Origin: Kalaharituber pfeilii | Taxonomy: Eukaryota; Ascomycota; Pezizomycetes; Pezizales; Pezizaceae | Length of the DNA stretch: 64,000 nt | Assembly (NCBI GenBank): GCA_015179045.1 | Contig: WHUZ01000008.1 | Location: 1,426,001 to 1,490,000 of the forward strand | Direction: 5' to 3' | Shown: in pieces, positions 22,662 through 34,815 of the stretch | How positions within the stretch are numbered: the stretch's first letter is position 1 | How the letters are laid out: each line of letters begins with the position of its first letter | Program-made: the position numbers and the translations under genes | The notes under the pieces: model-generated | Told to the model about the DNA's origin: nothing | What the model saw: the letters and a program-made list of their open reading frames with translations, nothing else | Databases searched by the model: none

Positions 22662-24868
22662 ATGACCTCAGTTAATTCTCATCTATATCTTGATCCCGAG
22701 CAACAAGACCTCTTGTTGGCCGCACTAGCAACTAATCCCACACCAATGTACTCACAACTCCAATACATTCATAGCCTGGATGGCATAGATTTTACAAACA
22801 GTTCAAAGACCCAGCAGAAGCAATCCGCCGCCCCCGCACCTACGCAACCTCTCAATGAGATTGATATGACACACACTAGCAGTGTCATAGATTATTCAAC
22901 GCCTTTGGATGGATTAAATGGGGTTTCTCCTGTGGTGGATAATTTAGATTATTCCTTTGACCTTGATGGTAGCTATGATTACGACTTGAGTATGGGAGGA
23001 GAGTTTGGGACTTCAGTTGAGGACACTACTTTAGAAAGTCCTATCACTGTTGAACATGAAAAGAGAAAAACACCCCCAGGCGTCACTGCATCAACTGATC
23101 CACAAGGGACTGAACCTAAGAGGAGAGGTTGGTGATACTTTCTATGAACCTCACTTCTCTATCGAGAACATTCACTGAATGACTCTTAAAGAGAAAGAAA
23201 CAGAGGACAAGGTACCGAAGAAGCCTGGACGAAAGCCACTCACATCTGAGCCAACATCGGTATGACTCCAGTTGTGAGATGTTATTTGTAGCAGAGATCA
23301 AAGCAACATCAACTGACTGTTGCCCTATTTCTTCTATTGCAGAAACGAAAAGCACAAAATCGTGCTGCCCAGAGAGCGTTTCGAGAACGAAAGGAAAAGC
23401 ATCTTAAGGATCTCGAACAGAAAGTAGCTGATCTTGAGAAGGCCTCCGAAGCTGCAAATAAGGAAAATAGCGCTTTGAAGCAGCACATAGAACGACTGCA
23501 AACCGAACTCAACGAATATCGCAAGCGTTTGAATGAAAGTAAATCAGGTTTCAACAATCTTCTCGCAAAGGGCTCCAATGGAGGCTTTCAATTTGAGTTC
23601 CCATTATTTGGACCCACACCACCTGGTCGACTGGGCCTTGCCAGGCCTGGCCAATCTGGCCAGATGAATGGCGCTGCAAGCAATTCGGGCATGAATACCG
23701 ATTCCCAAACTGGAAGGACGAGGAGCTTGACTACTCCGAGTTCGAGTACTTCAGCTATATTGCCGCCTTCAGGGGTGTCTTCCGCAGCTGGTTCGAGTCG
23801 ATTTACCAGCACGCCTCAAACAACGCAAGATAATACCTCTACCGCCTTCTCGAGTTACTATACTCCTATAACTAGAGTTGGAAGGTCGACACGAGAGTCT
23901 ACAAGTGAGTTTGCATCTGAGGGCCATCGAGACACTCCAAGTTCACATAAGGTGGAGTCTTCACCGTCTGCCTCATCAGTATCACACCACGGAACTAATT
24001 CCTCAATGACTTCACCTGAATCAAACTCCCATTCACCGTTGTCTTACAAACAGGAGCAACTCGAGTCAGTCACCGAAGAGATAGGTCAAGTTATATCAAG
24101 TGACCACGACGAGCCAGGATACCATTGTGGAGTGCTTGATGATGGTGAGGCAAGCTTTTGTGAGAAGCTAGGAGCGATAGTATGCGGTAATCCAAGGAAC
24201 CCCGCGCCGTTGGATCCAGATTCAAAACTACTACCAAATCTCAATGAAATAATTCCTCGGCCGGATCCTTCTATAGCTAGGAGCAATAACAATATTGCTA
24301 ACAATACAATTTCCCAAGTGAATAGTGCATACGATCCAGTGCTCTTTGGTGATTACCGAGATTCCACGGACCAGGCCAACTTGGACCTAAATATGAGTTT
24401 CTTTGATGCTGCCTTCCCAATGGCAGATTTCTCATTAGGCAGTCCAATCATCTCCGGTTCACCAGTTAACGAGAATGTCGAGCCTGAGGTCAAGAAACCA
24501 GTGAAGGTTTCTGGCCTGGACAGTCCGGAAGACGATAATAGCAGCTCTGAAGATGAGGAAGTCAGGGTTACATCTAAGGCAGATGCAAATCTCCTGACCT
24601 GTAACAAAATATGGTACGTATATCTTCTCCCAATGGATAGGCGGTCAATGACTATTCGCTTTGCAGTTCCATTGACCTAAATGCTAGGGATCGCATCAAT
24701 AGCCATCCAAAATTTCTCAGTGGAGAGCTGGACATGGATAACCTATGCGCAGAGCTTAAATCCAAAGCTAAGTGCTCTGAAACTGGCGTCGTCGTTGGCC
24801 AGAAGGACGTGGAGGAGGTTCTGTCAAAGGTTGGTTCGAAGATTTGTGACAACAATTTACAGAAATGA
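22662..24868 (+). CDS. yap1: Redox-sensing bZIP transcription factor, AP-1/Yap1/Pap1 family
   Basis: Four exons, 22662-23127, 23192-23259, 23343-24613 and 24667-24868, give 668 aa. The basic region (KRKAQNRAAQRAFRERKEKH, from about residue 179) and heptad leucines form the DNA-binding and dimer part. The n-CRD is at about 437-460, with three Cys in YHCGVLDDGEASFCEKLGAI and the following VCGNP. The c-CRD at the end has Cys in MDNLCAELKSKAKCSETG and KICDNNLQK, overlapping the export signal. In the family, oxidation joins n-CRD and c-CRD cysteines, masks export and activates antioxidant genes in the nucleus. The last intron splits a Cys codon (TG|T). Upstream lies a long pyrimidine-rich leader or promoter. 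Confidence 0.95.
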
Positions 24869-27365
24869 TACATCTACTTGCAACCATTTGACGGTGTTTG
24901 TTTACGCCGTACTAACTACTTTGGATTTGTTGGATACCTCTCCTTTGTGGTCGTCAATATGCTTGGGTTTGGAGTTTCTGTTTCCCTGTTCCTGACCTTG
25001 CGCTTCACGGTTTTCCTCTTTCTATAGTTGATCTGTTGCTTTGGATACAGGTTAGGGAGAGCAGAATATGTATGGTCATAGTTTTTTGGGCCTTGGTGAA
25101 AATTTTTTGGGCCTTGGTGGAAGTTTTATGGGCCTTGGTGAAGTACTAGTTGTTATACTGCTGCATCTTCGTTCAATAATTTCCCTATCGAAAATCAAGA
25201 GAGATTTCAAACAGGGCATTCCATCAATCATGAAGTTGTCTTTGCACAAAATTTCATCAATCTTATTCAAATTACTACTAGTACTTAACCTTCTTCTCTC
25301 TTTTCTGGGTTGGGTTGGGTTGGGCTGTCTAATATGTTTTAACATTTCACTGTTGCCTCTGTATTCTGGATTGACCGCAGCGAGGATCCATGTAGCTCGA
25401 TGTTACCTTGACGAGGTAGTATCAATTGTGCCATCGAGGGTCATTGGGCTTGAGGAACGTTAGATTCGCATGTTACCCATTTGTCTCCTATTCTCTCCTT
25501 TTCTGGCACTGCGAATATCTCGTTGCTGGTCGATTCGGTTCGCTTGTTATGTACCTTACGATGCTATATATGCTAAATCGATGACTTTCTTGATTCTTTC
25601 CTTCTTACAAGCAACGTTTGAAGAGCAGCTGCAGTCCTACAGAAATTTCGCGAACCGTTGCCCATACATTTCCAAGATACCACTTGAAGCTCTAAGTAGT
25701 ACGTTACTCCGTATATAGCAGTTACCAAAATTTGGAACAGTGCCTAGCAGAGCTGAAAGTTCATCAAAAGCTCTCCATTGTGTTCCTGACCATGCCTCTT
25801 TTTTTCTTCATAATTTGCCTGAATTCACTATTTTATGATCTACTCTAATCACTAGTACCCCATATTTATTCCAAAGTGGTCTTCTACGGAGTACTTTGGG
25901 TAAGTATAGCCCCAAAGCTTAAACGCACATGTAGAAATGTGATTAAGTAGTGCATGTTAGCACTCAAAGGCCTTAATTAACTCTCAGTAAATGTATGAAT
26001 GGCAGAACGTTACTTGCCATTGACTATATAACCATGCATACATTAAGCAGCTAAGTACTTATGTGCTTCATCTGCCCGTTACTTACTGGTCTAAGCACAC
26101 AGCTAATACTCCAGAATTGTTCAGGGTGACGGATTTGACATGCGCAGGACTGCCGAAGAGCCTGAAGAACCACTAACACTGCCGGCAACCGGATCGCTTC
26201 GGATGCAATATCCTGTACCCTACACGAAGTGTGAGTGCGAGATGCAATGGAACCGTCGGAAAATGTTAAAATTAGTTAACTCTGGCGAGACAGCATTTTA
26301 GTGGAGTTCATGTGTATCGGATTACGAGACTTTAACGTGATGGCCCCAGTGCCACTGATTGGCGGGGTGCGGGGTGCGGGGTCCAAACTCTACTAGTACC
26401 ATCGAACATCCGCAGCAGGATAGATACTAGCTGTGTGCACCTCCATGCTCGAACTAACCCCATTCACCTCATTGGCATATATAATGTCATCGAATCTGTT
26501 GCTGTTCTTACGATGAGTTACATCTTACTCGCAGCATTGCCCCATTGTTTGTCCCTCTTCCTAAATCAGAGTTTCCCTCTGTGGATTCCTGTTCGACAGG
26601 TTCCAGATATTGATTGACTCATGATCATCATGCATGGCAAACAACTCCAGCTGCAAGATTTTACATTGGCACGGAAACGTTCTAGTTTCCCCATAGAGAA
26701 GTTTTTTTTAGTTACAGGGAGCTTCTTTGTCTACACAGGTAAAGAAAGTGCCCTCGCTATGAAAACTGGTTATAGTGAAAGAAAATCGGTCAGATTCTTG
26801 GCCTTCATTATAGCCAGGGTCACCTGTATTGCAGGTCTTCTCTTTGGTGACCTCCGGGCCTACATATATTTAATAACTGCAGAGCTACTTTATTATTTAC
26901 TTACCTTGCATTTTGTGCAACCAGCAAGTATTCAATAACAGGCAGACAGCGAAAGACTGATGTGGATTAGTCTCGTAACCAGGATGTGGATATTGTCAGA
27001 AGATAATGAACGGGGGCACGGGTTATAGCCTTGGACACTCTACAGCAATATGAACACCATGCATTACAAAATTTTTCTATGCCATTCCAATATTTTTTCA
27101 ACGAGCGAGTAGTTATCTCGATTCCGCTTGCCTGGGTCTCGTTGGATGTTTCCTGATGAGTAACATGTTCGAATTCAGGCACTTCATGTAACTCTGCATA
27201 CATTTATCCTGCCCTCGACTAATTCCGCCTTGGCCCCGCGATTTACGGTACTACCACACGTAATCGATATTGGTACCTGCCCACTTACCTGTTAGTGTTA
27301 TCTAATTGATATTCAGTGTTATCTAAATAACATCCTGCCTACTCTAGAGCACCAGTGCAAGTACG
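24869..27365. other. Non-coding region downstream of AP-1
   Basis: No gene was recognised over 2.5 kb. It contains a three-copy 21-base tandem repeat at 25076-25142, the inverted motif pair TACTCCGTA (near 25704) and TACGGAGTA (near 25886), and several ACTAGT palindromes. Open frames at 25068-25463, 26435-26617 and 26621-26938 are hydrophobic but without family signature. Near 27291-27335 a GTGTTATCTAA motif is repeated. Confidence 0.4.
25076..25142 (+). repeat. 21-base tandem repeat, three copies
   Basis: The unit TTTTTTGGGCCTTGGTG with a 4-base spacer recurs at 25082, 25103 and 25124, the last with one substitution. The period is a multiple of three, so an overlapping open frame reads a 7-residue FLGLG-type repeat, but nothing else supports translation. 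Confidence 0.8.
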
Positions 27366-27972
27366 TACTCGTTACCAGCATTTAGTGATGCAGGTGGGGG
27401 CGGTGTTGGCAGACCGTGCGACAGGTCTGTGTTCAGGTGTGGTGAGATGCAATATCGAGTCGTAGAACTGTACAATTCCAATTAAATCCTTTCTACCAAG
27501 TAGAAAGTGCATATGCGAATTGCTGGCTGTATGTCATCGAGGATGGTGCTTTTGCTCATACAGCGAAGCAAACACAATGGTTTCGGAATTGGTACAATAT
27601 GCAGTCTTTGACATGGGCACCTTCATCTCCAGATCTCAATCCTATTGAGTCTATCTGAGGAATAATGAAGAAGAGACTGAACAAGCGATCTCCTAGACCT
27701 CGTGGAGAACAACTTGTTGCTAGAATACTGGAAGAGTGGGATAATATCACTGGTGAAGAGATATTAGAGTTGATAGATTCTATGCCTCAACGAGTGCAAG
27801 CTGTAATCATAGCAAATGGTGGACATACACAATACTAATGCAATGTTGATATTATTCTCATGTTCAGTGCGTCAAATGCATTCAAGTTGTTCAATATTGC
27901 ATCTTACACACTTGAATACGGACCTCTCGCACGGTATGCCCCACCTGCATCACTAAATGCTGGTAACGAGTA
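27366..27972 (+). mobile_element. Internally deleted Tc1/mariner element with long inverted repeats
   Basis: Long terminal inverted repeats of about 90 bases flank the element: GTACTCGTTACCAGC at 27365 onward and its complement ending at 27973. TA dinucleotides adjoin both ends (27366-27367 and 27971-27972), as expected for mariner insertion. Inside, only the C-terminal part of a transposase remains (27519-27838). The left repeat carries an extra segment of about 10 bases relative to the right one. The element is too short and too broken to move by itself. Confidence 0.8.
27519..27838 (+). pseudogene. Tc1/mariner transposase C-terminal fragment with a stop codon
   Basis: One frame reads EDGAFAHTAKQTQ, then SPDLNPIESI, a stop (TGA at 27656-27658), GIMKKRLN and on to a natural TAA at 27836. 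These are the block before the last catalytic residue and the SPDLNPIE block with the final acidic residue of the DD34E/D triad, followed by what is normally a Trp codon. TGG to TGA at that Trp is a single G-to-A change. Everything upstream of the second catalytic Asp is missing. Confidence 0.85.
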
Positions 27973-28787
27973 CATAAAAATTTTGGCCCCTGAATATGCT
28001 TCCATGCGCTCCGAGTTTGAGGGCAGTCCAGAGTTGCATAGATGGGCTTAGATCCGGGCGCATAAATTTTTTTTGCATATCCTCAAGGAGTGATTGGGCG
28101 AACCATCACTCCACACTTGTTACGCATGTGCACAGAGCTCTACAAAATGTAGAATGAATGGTGGGGTACATGGCCGACCATGATGGCTGTGATATCGATC
28201 AAGGTCAATATCAAGTGGAAAGAGGACATCTAAAGGGCTTGGCTTATGGATCATACCGATAGGCGGATAAGATGAATTCATGAGCAGCGCGAGCAGTGGG
28301 GCAGGACAGCAGCGGTGGCGAAGGCGTGCACTAGGGTGACAATAAACCTGCCTAGCACAGTCTCCGATTGCTTAAATAAGCATCGTTCCGGAACCACGAC
28401 AAGTGGAAGGTGACTAAGCCAGATCGGCCATCCTCGCTTGGCGCGCCCCCAGCAGCACCCCCAGCCCCGGATCTATCCTCAACATCTTTCCAGCTCGCTT
28501 TGCGTCATTGTTGGGCCTGCAGAAGCTCGGAACTGCGTCCCTTCTACCATCGTTCCCTTTCCTTTCTTTCTGAGCCAACGCCGCAGGACCCTTGACGAGG
28601 AAAAAGGAATCCAACATTCGATAGCACACTCTGCAGGGAGGCAGATTTCACATTGCTAGAAGCTCATCTTTATCATCAATACAAGATTCCATTATAGCTT
28701 ATCATAGCTTTCGGAGTTCAAGGTAACGCGACGCCAGGCTTGCGCCGCCACTTACCTTTTCTCTAGGAGGGGAAAACGCATCCGAGG
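27973..28787. other. Non-coding region upstream of the Ncr1 gene
   Basis: It holds the presumed promoter and leader of the gene starting at 28788. No coding feature, repeat or RNA gene was recognised; open frames at 28410-28659 on both strands overlap each other and look like chance. Confidence 0.4.
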
Positions 28788-31700
28788 ATGATGTTTACCT
28801 CCCTCCGTGGGCGGCTTTTACTTCTGCTCACGCTGCTGTGTGTGACGACACAGGTTGTGTTTGCATCGAAGGAAGCTGAGAAGCCGGTGACGAAGATACA
28901 CAAGGAAGGGTATTGCGCGCTTAGGGGACAGGTATGTGTTTGAGCTACTACGAACGACCTTCAAGGACTTGCTAACACATTGCGGAAATGGACAGTGCGG
29001 GAAGAAGTCACTTTTCGGGCCGCAACTACCGTGTCCCGATAATGGAGAAGCGAAAGAGCCATCGGAAGAAGTGAGGGAAAGGCTAGTGGAGCTGTGTGGC
29101 GATGAGTGGAAGGAAGGGCCGGTGTGTTGTGAGAAATCCCAAGTATGTGCTCGGCTTTCCTTTCTTTTCACGAGTTTTACAACTAATCGTAGACTATCAG
29201 CTTGACGATCTCGCCTCGAATCTGAAACGTGCTGCTGCTATCATCTCCTCGTGCCCGGCCTGCAAAACTAACTTCTTCAATCTCTTCTGCACATTCACCT
29301 GCTCCCCGAATCAATCCCTCTTCATCAACGTCACCAAGACCGACATCTCGACCAGCAAAAAACCCGTTGTTGCCGAACTCGACTACTTTGTCTCCAACAA
29401 CTACGGCTCCGGCTTCTACGACTCGTGTAAGGATGTTAAGTTCTCTGCGACGAACGGGTATGTCATGGACCTCATTGGTGGCGGTGCAAAAAACTACACC
29501 GCTTTTTTGAAGTTTCTCGGAGATAAGAAGTTGCTCGGATCGCCGTTCCAGATGAATTTTCCAAGAGAAAAGGAGGCAGCGGACGAGATTGAGGTATTCG
29601 ATCCAAAGCCAAAGAAATGTAACGATGAGGATGAGGCGTATAGGTGTGCTTGTGTGGATTGTCCGTCGGTGTGTGCAGAACTCCCGGATGTGAAAGAGGC
29701 GAAGAGTTGTATGGTGGGAGCAATCCCGTGCCTTTCGCTTACGGTTATTGTCATGTACTCAGTTTTCCTGGTGGTCTTGATTTTTGGGCATCTGGCGTGG
29801 GTGGTCATAAAGAGGCAGAAGGAGAGTAAGAGGGAGAGGCTTGCGTTATTGCAAGATACTACACCAAGTGATGATGAAGATGAGGGTGACCTTGTCGATC
29901 CGGCGGGCTTCATGGATAAGCCGACCCAGCCGTACTTCATCAACAGCTGGTTAGACAGATTCTTCTCAAACATTGGTACTGTCTGTGCTACTTACCCCGC
30001 AATCACCATTACCACCTCGGTTGCAATCGTTGGTCTGCTCTCCCTTGGGTGGATGAACTTCTCTGTTGAGACGGACCCAGTCCGGCTGTGGGTATCTCCG
30101 ATCTCGGAGGCGGCGCAGGAGAAGGCCTTCTTTGATGAAAATTTTGGACCTTTCTACAGAGCAAACCAAGCGTTCTTGGTCAATGATACAGATAACGGAG
30201 AAGTGTTGAGCTACGATACCCTGGGATGGTGGTTTGATGTCGAGGATCGAGTCAGGAGGTTGAAGTCTTTAAAGGAGGGGCTGACACTGGAGGATGTGTG
30301 CTTGAAACCTACGGGGGATGGATGCGTTGTACAATCTATCACAGGATGGTTTGCGAACGAATTCAGCATGGTCGACCCGGACACCTGGAAAGATGATCTA
30401 CGGTCCTGTGCAGCACAGCCGGTGCAGCAACAGTGCATACCGGATTTCGGGCAGCCGCTTAAGGAGGACCTGGTGCTCGGAGGGTGGCAAGAGTCAAACG
30501 ATGTTGCGAAGGCAAAAGCGTTGATCGTTACATGGGTTGTGAATAATTACGTTGAAGACAGCGCCAAACTTGCTAGTGCTATGGACTGGGAGCAGAGTTT
30601 GAAAGGCTTGCTCCTTGCAGTCAAAGAGGAGGCGGCAGATAGGGGTCTCAGGCTCTCGTTTTCGACTGAGGTTTCGCTGGAGCAGGAGCTGAATAAGTCA
30701 AGCAATACGGATGCCAAGATTGTGGTAATTAGCTATATCGCGATGTTCCTGTACGCAAGTCTTGCACTGGGTTCGACTAGCTTGGCGCTGAGAACGCTGC
30801 TCAACGCGCCGAGTAGGGCGCTCGTGGAGTCCAAATTCACGCTGGGCGTGTTTGGGATCGTGATTGTGTTGATGTCGGTGTCTACGAGTGTGGGCTTGTT
30901 TTCAGCGATGGGGATTAAGGTTACCCTGATTATTGCGGAGGTCATTCCGTTCTTGGTACTGGCAGTAGGTGTGGATAATATCTTCTTAATTGTGCACGAG
31001 TTTGAGAGGGCAAATTATCGATACCCAGATGATAGCATTGAGGTGAGGGTGGGGAAGGCATTGGGGAGGATCGGGCCGAGTATCTTGCTCTCGGCGACGA
31101 CGGAGACGATTGCGTTCGCGTTGGGGGCAGTTGTAAAGATGCCGGCAGTGAGGAACTTTGCGGTGTATGCTGCGGGAGCGGTGTTCTTCAATGCGGTGCT
31201 GCAGGTGACAATGTTTGTTGCTGTGCTGGCCGTGAATGAGAGGAGGGTGGAGGTGGGGAGGATGGATTGCTTTCCGTGCATCACGGTCGTAAGTCCACAG
31301 GAGCCATGTATGGGGGATTTGAGGGTTGGTGGGGCCCACGTCAGATGCCAGAGGAACGGATACGGTGCGGAAGAGGAGGGGTTCCTGGAGAGGTTTATTA
31401 GAAGGACGTACGCGCCGTGGTTGTTGAAGATCAGGACGAAGATTTTGACCGTGGTTGCGTTTTTGGGGTTCTTTGCAGCGGGAATATCGTTGTTGCCGGA
31501 GATGGAGTTGGGACTGGATCAGAGGATTGCTCTCCCAAGCGACTCATACCTCATCGATTACTTCAATGACCTCTACGATTACCTTGGTACTGGCCCGCCA
31601 GTGTACTTTGTCACGGTGGATTTCAATGCCACGGAACGGAACCATCAAAAAGCGATCTGCGGCAGATTCGGCACCTGCGATTCCCTTTCTATCGCAAACA

Positions 31701-32968
31701 TGCTTGAACTCGAACGACAACGCCCCGAGATCTCGTTCATTGCTGAACCTGCTGCGAGCTGGATTGACGATTACTTTTTATGGCTTAACCCTGAGCTCGA
31801 AACGTGCTGCAGCGTGAATCGCCACGGCAAGCTTTGCGGGGCATACGATAGTAACTGCCACGTTTGTTTCGAGGACCGAGACCCAAAGTACAATATTACA
31901 CTGCACGGCATGCCAGAAGGTGAGGAGTTCCTGCACTACGTTTCCCTGTGGCTGAGCGCGCCCACGGGCGAAGATTGCCCGATTGCGGGGAAAGCCGCGT
32001 ACTCGAATGCACTGGTTTATGACGAAGACGCCATCACGATTAAGGCGTCGCATTTCAGAACTTCACACTCGAAGATGACAAGTCAGGCGGACTTTATCGG
32101 GGCGTACAAGGCGGCCCGAAGGATCGCAAAGGCAATGTCCGAGCACATTGGGGCACACGTCTTCCCGTACTCGAAGTTCTACATTTTTTTCGATCAATAT
32201 TCAGGCATTGTGGGGCTTACTACCTCGCTTGTTCTTGGCGCTATGGGTGCGATTCTTGTCATTGCGTCAGTGCTGCTAGGGAGCATCACGACTGCCCTGG
32301 TGGTTATGGTGACCGTGGCCATGATTGTGGTCGACGTAATGGGAATCATGGTTCTCTGGGGCGTATCGCTGAACGCGGTGTCACTCGTCAATCTTGTCAT
32401 CTGCGTCGGCATTGGCGTCGAGTTTTGCGCACACATTGCGCGCGCGTACATGTTTCCAAACCCGGGCATCCTTGCGCTTGCACGTTCGAGCAAGTACAAG
32501 CTGCGGGGCAGGGACTCGCGGGCGTGGACGGCCATGGTGGCGGTGGGCGGGTCCGTCTTTAGTGGCATCACGGTGACGAAGATTATTGGCGTTAGCGTGC
32601 TAGCGGGGACGAGGAGTAAGATTTTTGAGGTGTATTATTTTAGGATGTGGGCGGCGCTCGTGTGCGTTGCGGCAGCGCATGCACTGGTGTGGCTACCGGT
32701 GGCTCTTGGGATCATGGGGGGCAAAGAGGGGTATTTGGTGGGCGGAGAAGGGGAGGGGGTAGAGGGGGATCTGAGGGAGAGGGTGAGGTATGGAGCGTTC
32801 AGGGCGGGTGTGGCGGGTGGAGAGGACGAGGAGGAGGAGGAAAGCGATGAGGACGATGACGATGGGGATGAAGGGTATGTGGGGGGAGGTAATGGAGAGG
32901 ACGGAGGGCAGGGGGCACGGGGAGGAATATATGTGATAATCAAGTATTTGTACTCGAGATGCGGATAA
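28788..32968 (+). CDS. ncr1: Niemann-Pick C1-related sterol transporter
   Basis: Three exons, 28788-28931, 28996-29142 and 29201-32968, give 1352 aa. A signal peptide opens the protein (MMFTSLRGRLLLLLTLLCVT; a second Met directly follows the first). The Cys-rich sterol-binding N-domain has SCPACKTNFFNLFCTFTCSP. A first membrane helix (SLTVIVMYSVFLVVLIFGHL) leads to the first lumenal domain and the sterol-sensing domain at about 600-790, with VIPFLVLAVGVDNIFLIVHE. A second lumenal Cys-containing domain and a second membrane bundle with GVSLNAVSLVNLVICVGIG follow. In the vacuole/lysosome membrane the family moves sterols or sphingolipids. The C-terminus is odd: an acidic, Gly-rich run (DEEEEESDEDDDDGDEG) before YVIIKYLYSRCG. 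Confidence 0.96.
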
Positions 32969-33635
32969 TTATGTTTGTTTTTAATAAGATCACTGACTAG
33001 TTGGCATGTTTTTGGTATTGTTGTGTGTACTACTAGTAGTTTTTGTTACATTTTCATTTTCAATTTTTTAATTTAATTTGCATTGGATTCTTCAATTTTA
33101 CATTGTTTAGTGTCATAGCGTCGTCATTAGTCATTATTCTTTTACTTCTTTCTCTCTTTTTTTTAAAAAAAAGCTTATTGGGCAAGTACATGATTGAACT
33201 CGGCATTTGATAGAATTGGAGTGTTCCGAGTTGGTTGTTGAATGTTCAGTAATCTCATCGATCGTGGTTCGTGACTCGTCAGATGACTCGTCAGGTATGT
33301 ACTTGGAATCCCACTGCACTGTGGTGCCTCATGTATTGTTACCGTATCCTTACAGGCACTGATTGATTCACTGTAGTCTGGTTGCAGATTCACTGTCTAA
33401 CCCTAGTTGAACATATCCAGAAATTCCACCTACACCATCATCTCCCCAACTTCCCCATCAAGGAAATTTAGCCATTAATGGACTTTATATCCATTCCATT
33501 TTATTTTATATTATTTCATTTACTCTTTCTAGATCTTCTTCTTACCCTCCGCAATCACTGCACACACTGCTCGTAAGTACCGGAAACGTACAAACCAACC
33601 AACCAACCAGCCAGCCCGCATCAACCCCACTTTAC
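32969..33635. other. Convergent intergenic region, Ncr1 and proteasome genes
   Basis: A/T-rich 3' flank. It includes a tandem pair of TGACTCGTCA motifs at 33272-33293 (AP-1/Gcn4-like cores, though between two gene ends) and CCAACCAACCAACCAGCCAG near 33595-33614. No gene was recognised. Confidence 0.4.
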
Positions 33636-34815
33636 TCACTTCTCCTCCGCAGTTTCCGGCTTTGCCAGTTTATGCTTTTTCAGTAGCTCTGTAATTTCCG
33701 GCGCGGTCCATAGGTGGTGGTAAATCTTTCCGTCTGGCGTGCGGCCTAAGGTTGCAAATTCAACTGCAGAGGAGGGAGGGAGAGGGAGATTAGTTTATGT
33801 TTCGGGGATAGAAACTAAACACAGAACGTACTCTTCTCACTACTCAACGTCGTGCTATCCATCGTCTTGCTCAGGATCTTGACCGCTATGGCGCAGGCCT
33901 CATTCAGGTCGCAGTCTTCCTTGTAGTCTTGCTTGAGCAGAGACTGGGCCGAAGCGTTGTTAGCGCCGACCGAGGTGGCCTTCCAGCCCCCGTAGTTGCC
34001 CGAGGGGTTGCTTTGGTAAAGCTGGAATTCGCGTTGAGAATCGTACCCCGCGTAGATGAAAGAAACACCGAAGGGGCGGAGACCTGTGGGGAGGGATTAG
34101 TACGCTGTCTCCGGGGATGGGATGGCGGGGTGGTGGTGATGTTTGGGATTGGTATGGGATAGTAGTTGTTTACAGCGGGTACGACAAGAGAGCAGGTCAA
34201 CTAACCTCCGTGCTGTGTATATCCTTGTTTGAGGTCGCAGAGCCTCTTGACGAGCATCTCGCATGGGATGTCCTCGTTGTATGTAGCGAGGTAGGATTGT
34301 GCGGATTGCCGGGCAAAGTTAATGAGGATGTTTGCATCAGCCGTCATTCCTGCGACCGCGCAGATCATGTTGCTGCACACGATGGTGAAAACTCCGGCGT
34401 CAACCTCAGCCCTGCCACAGCTTCTTTTCGGGAAGGGGACACTAGCTGTCTGTGCTGCTGGAGGTGGGGATGGGGGGTTGGACAAACTCATTCAAGATAT
34501 ACAGCTTCTCCGCAGACGTATCCTGCTCCAACAACTTGCTCGTCACCTTCCTCTCAGCCGCAAGCACAATGCCGTCCTTCGCTAGGATCCCTAGGGCGGT
34601 GCCCGCATGGGAGATGGCTTCGAGTGCATATTCGACTTGGTACAGACGGCCTTCAGGCGAGAAGATGGTTGTCTGTCATGTCCGGTGCAGCCGTAAGTGC
34701 ATGAACTCCCAAAGCTTAGAATGAAGTGTCCTCCTCCCAGCTCGCCAATAGAAGAGTATAATAGCTGAACGGGTATCGTAAAAAAACTCACTCGGGAATC
34801 ATATCGTCTCGACAT
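33636..34815 (-). CDS. pre9: 20S proteasome subunit alpha-type 4 (Pre9/PSMA4)
   Basis: Five exons, 34815-34792, 34672-34488, 34372-34206, 34083-33832 and 33763-33636, give 251 aa. The N-terminus [20 protein letters not shown] followed by VEYALEAI is the alpha-subunit signature that helps gate the core channel. [39 protein letters not shown] and [19 protein letters not shown] identify alpha-4. The C-terminus ends [14 protein letters not shown]. Alpha subunits are not catalytic; this one sits in the outer ring. The donor AATGA|GTTTGT in the second exon is weak but is the only site restoring NDNMIC. The gene is divergent with the WW/FF gene at 35217. Confidence 0.96.

Noticed and set aside
26435..26938. 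Two adjacent hydrophobic plus-strand frames
   Set aside because: Separate small frames without splice signals joining them or family similarity.
27160..27200. ATGTTCGAATTCAGGCA as a possible tRNA T-arm
   Set aside because: No matching D-arm, anticodon arm or acceptor stem within tRNA distance.
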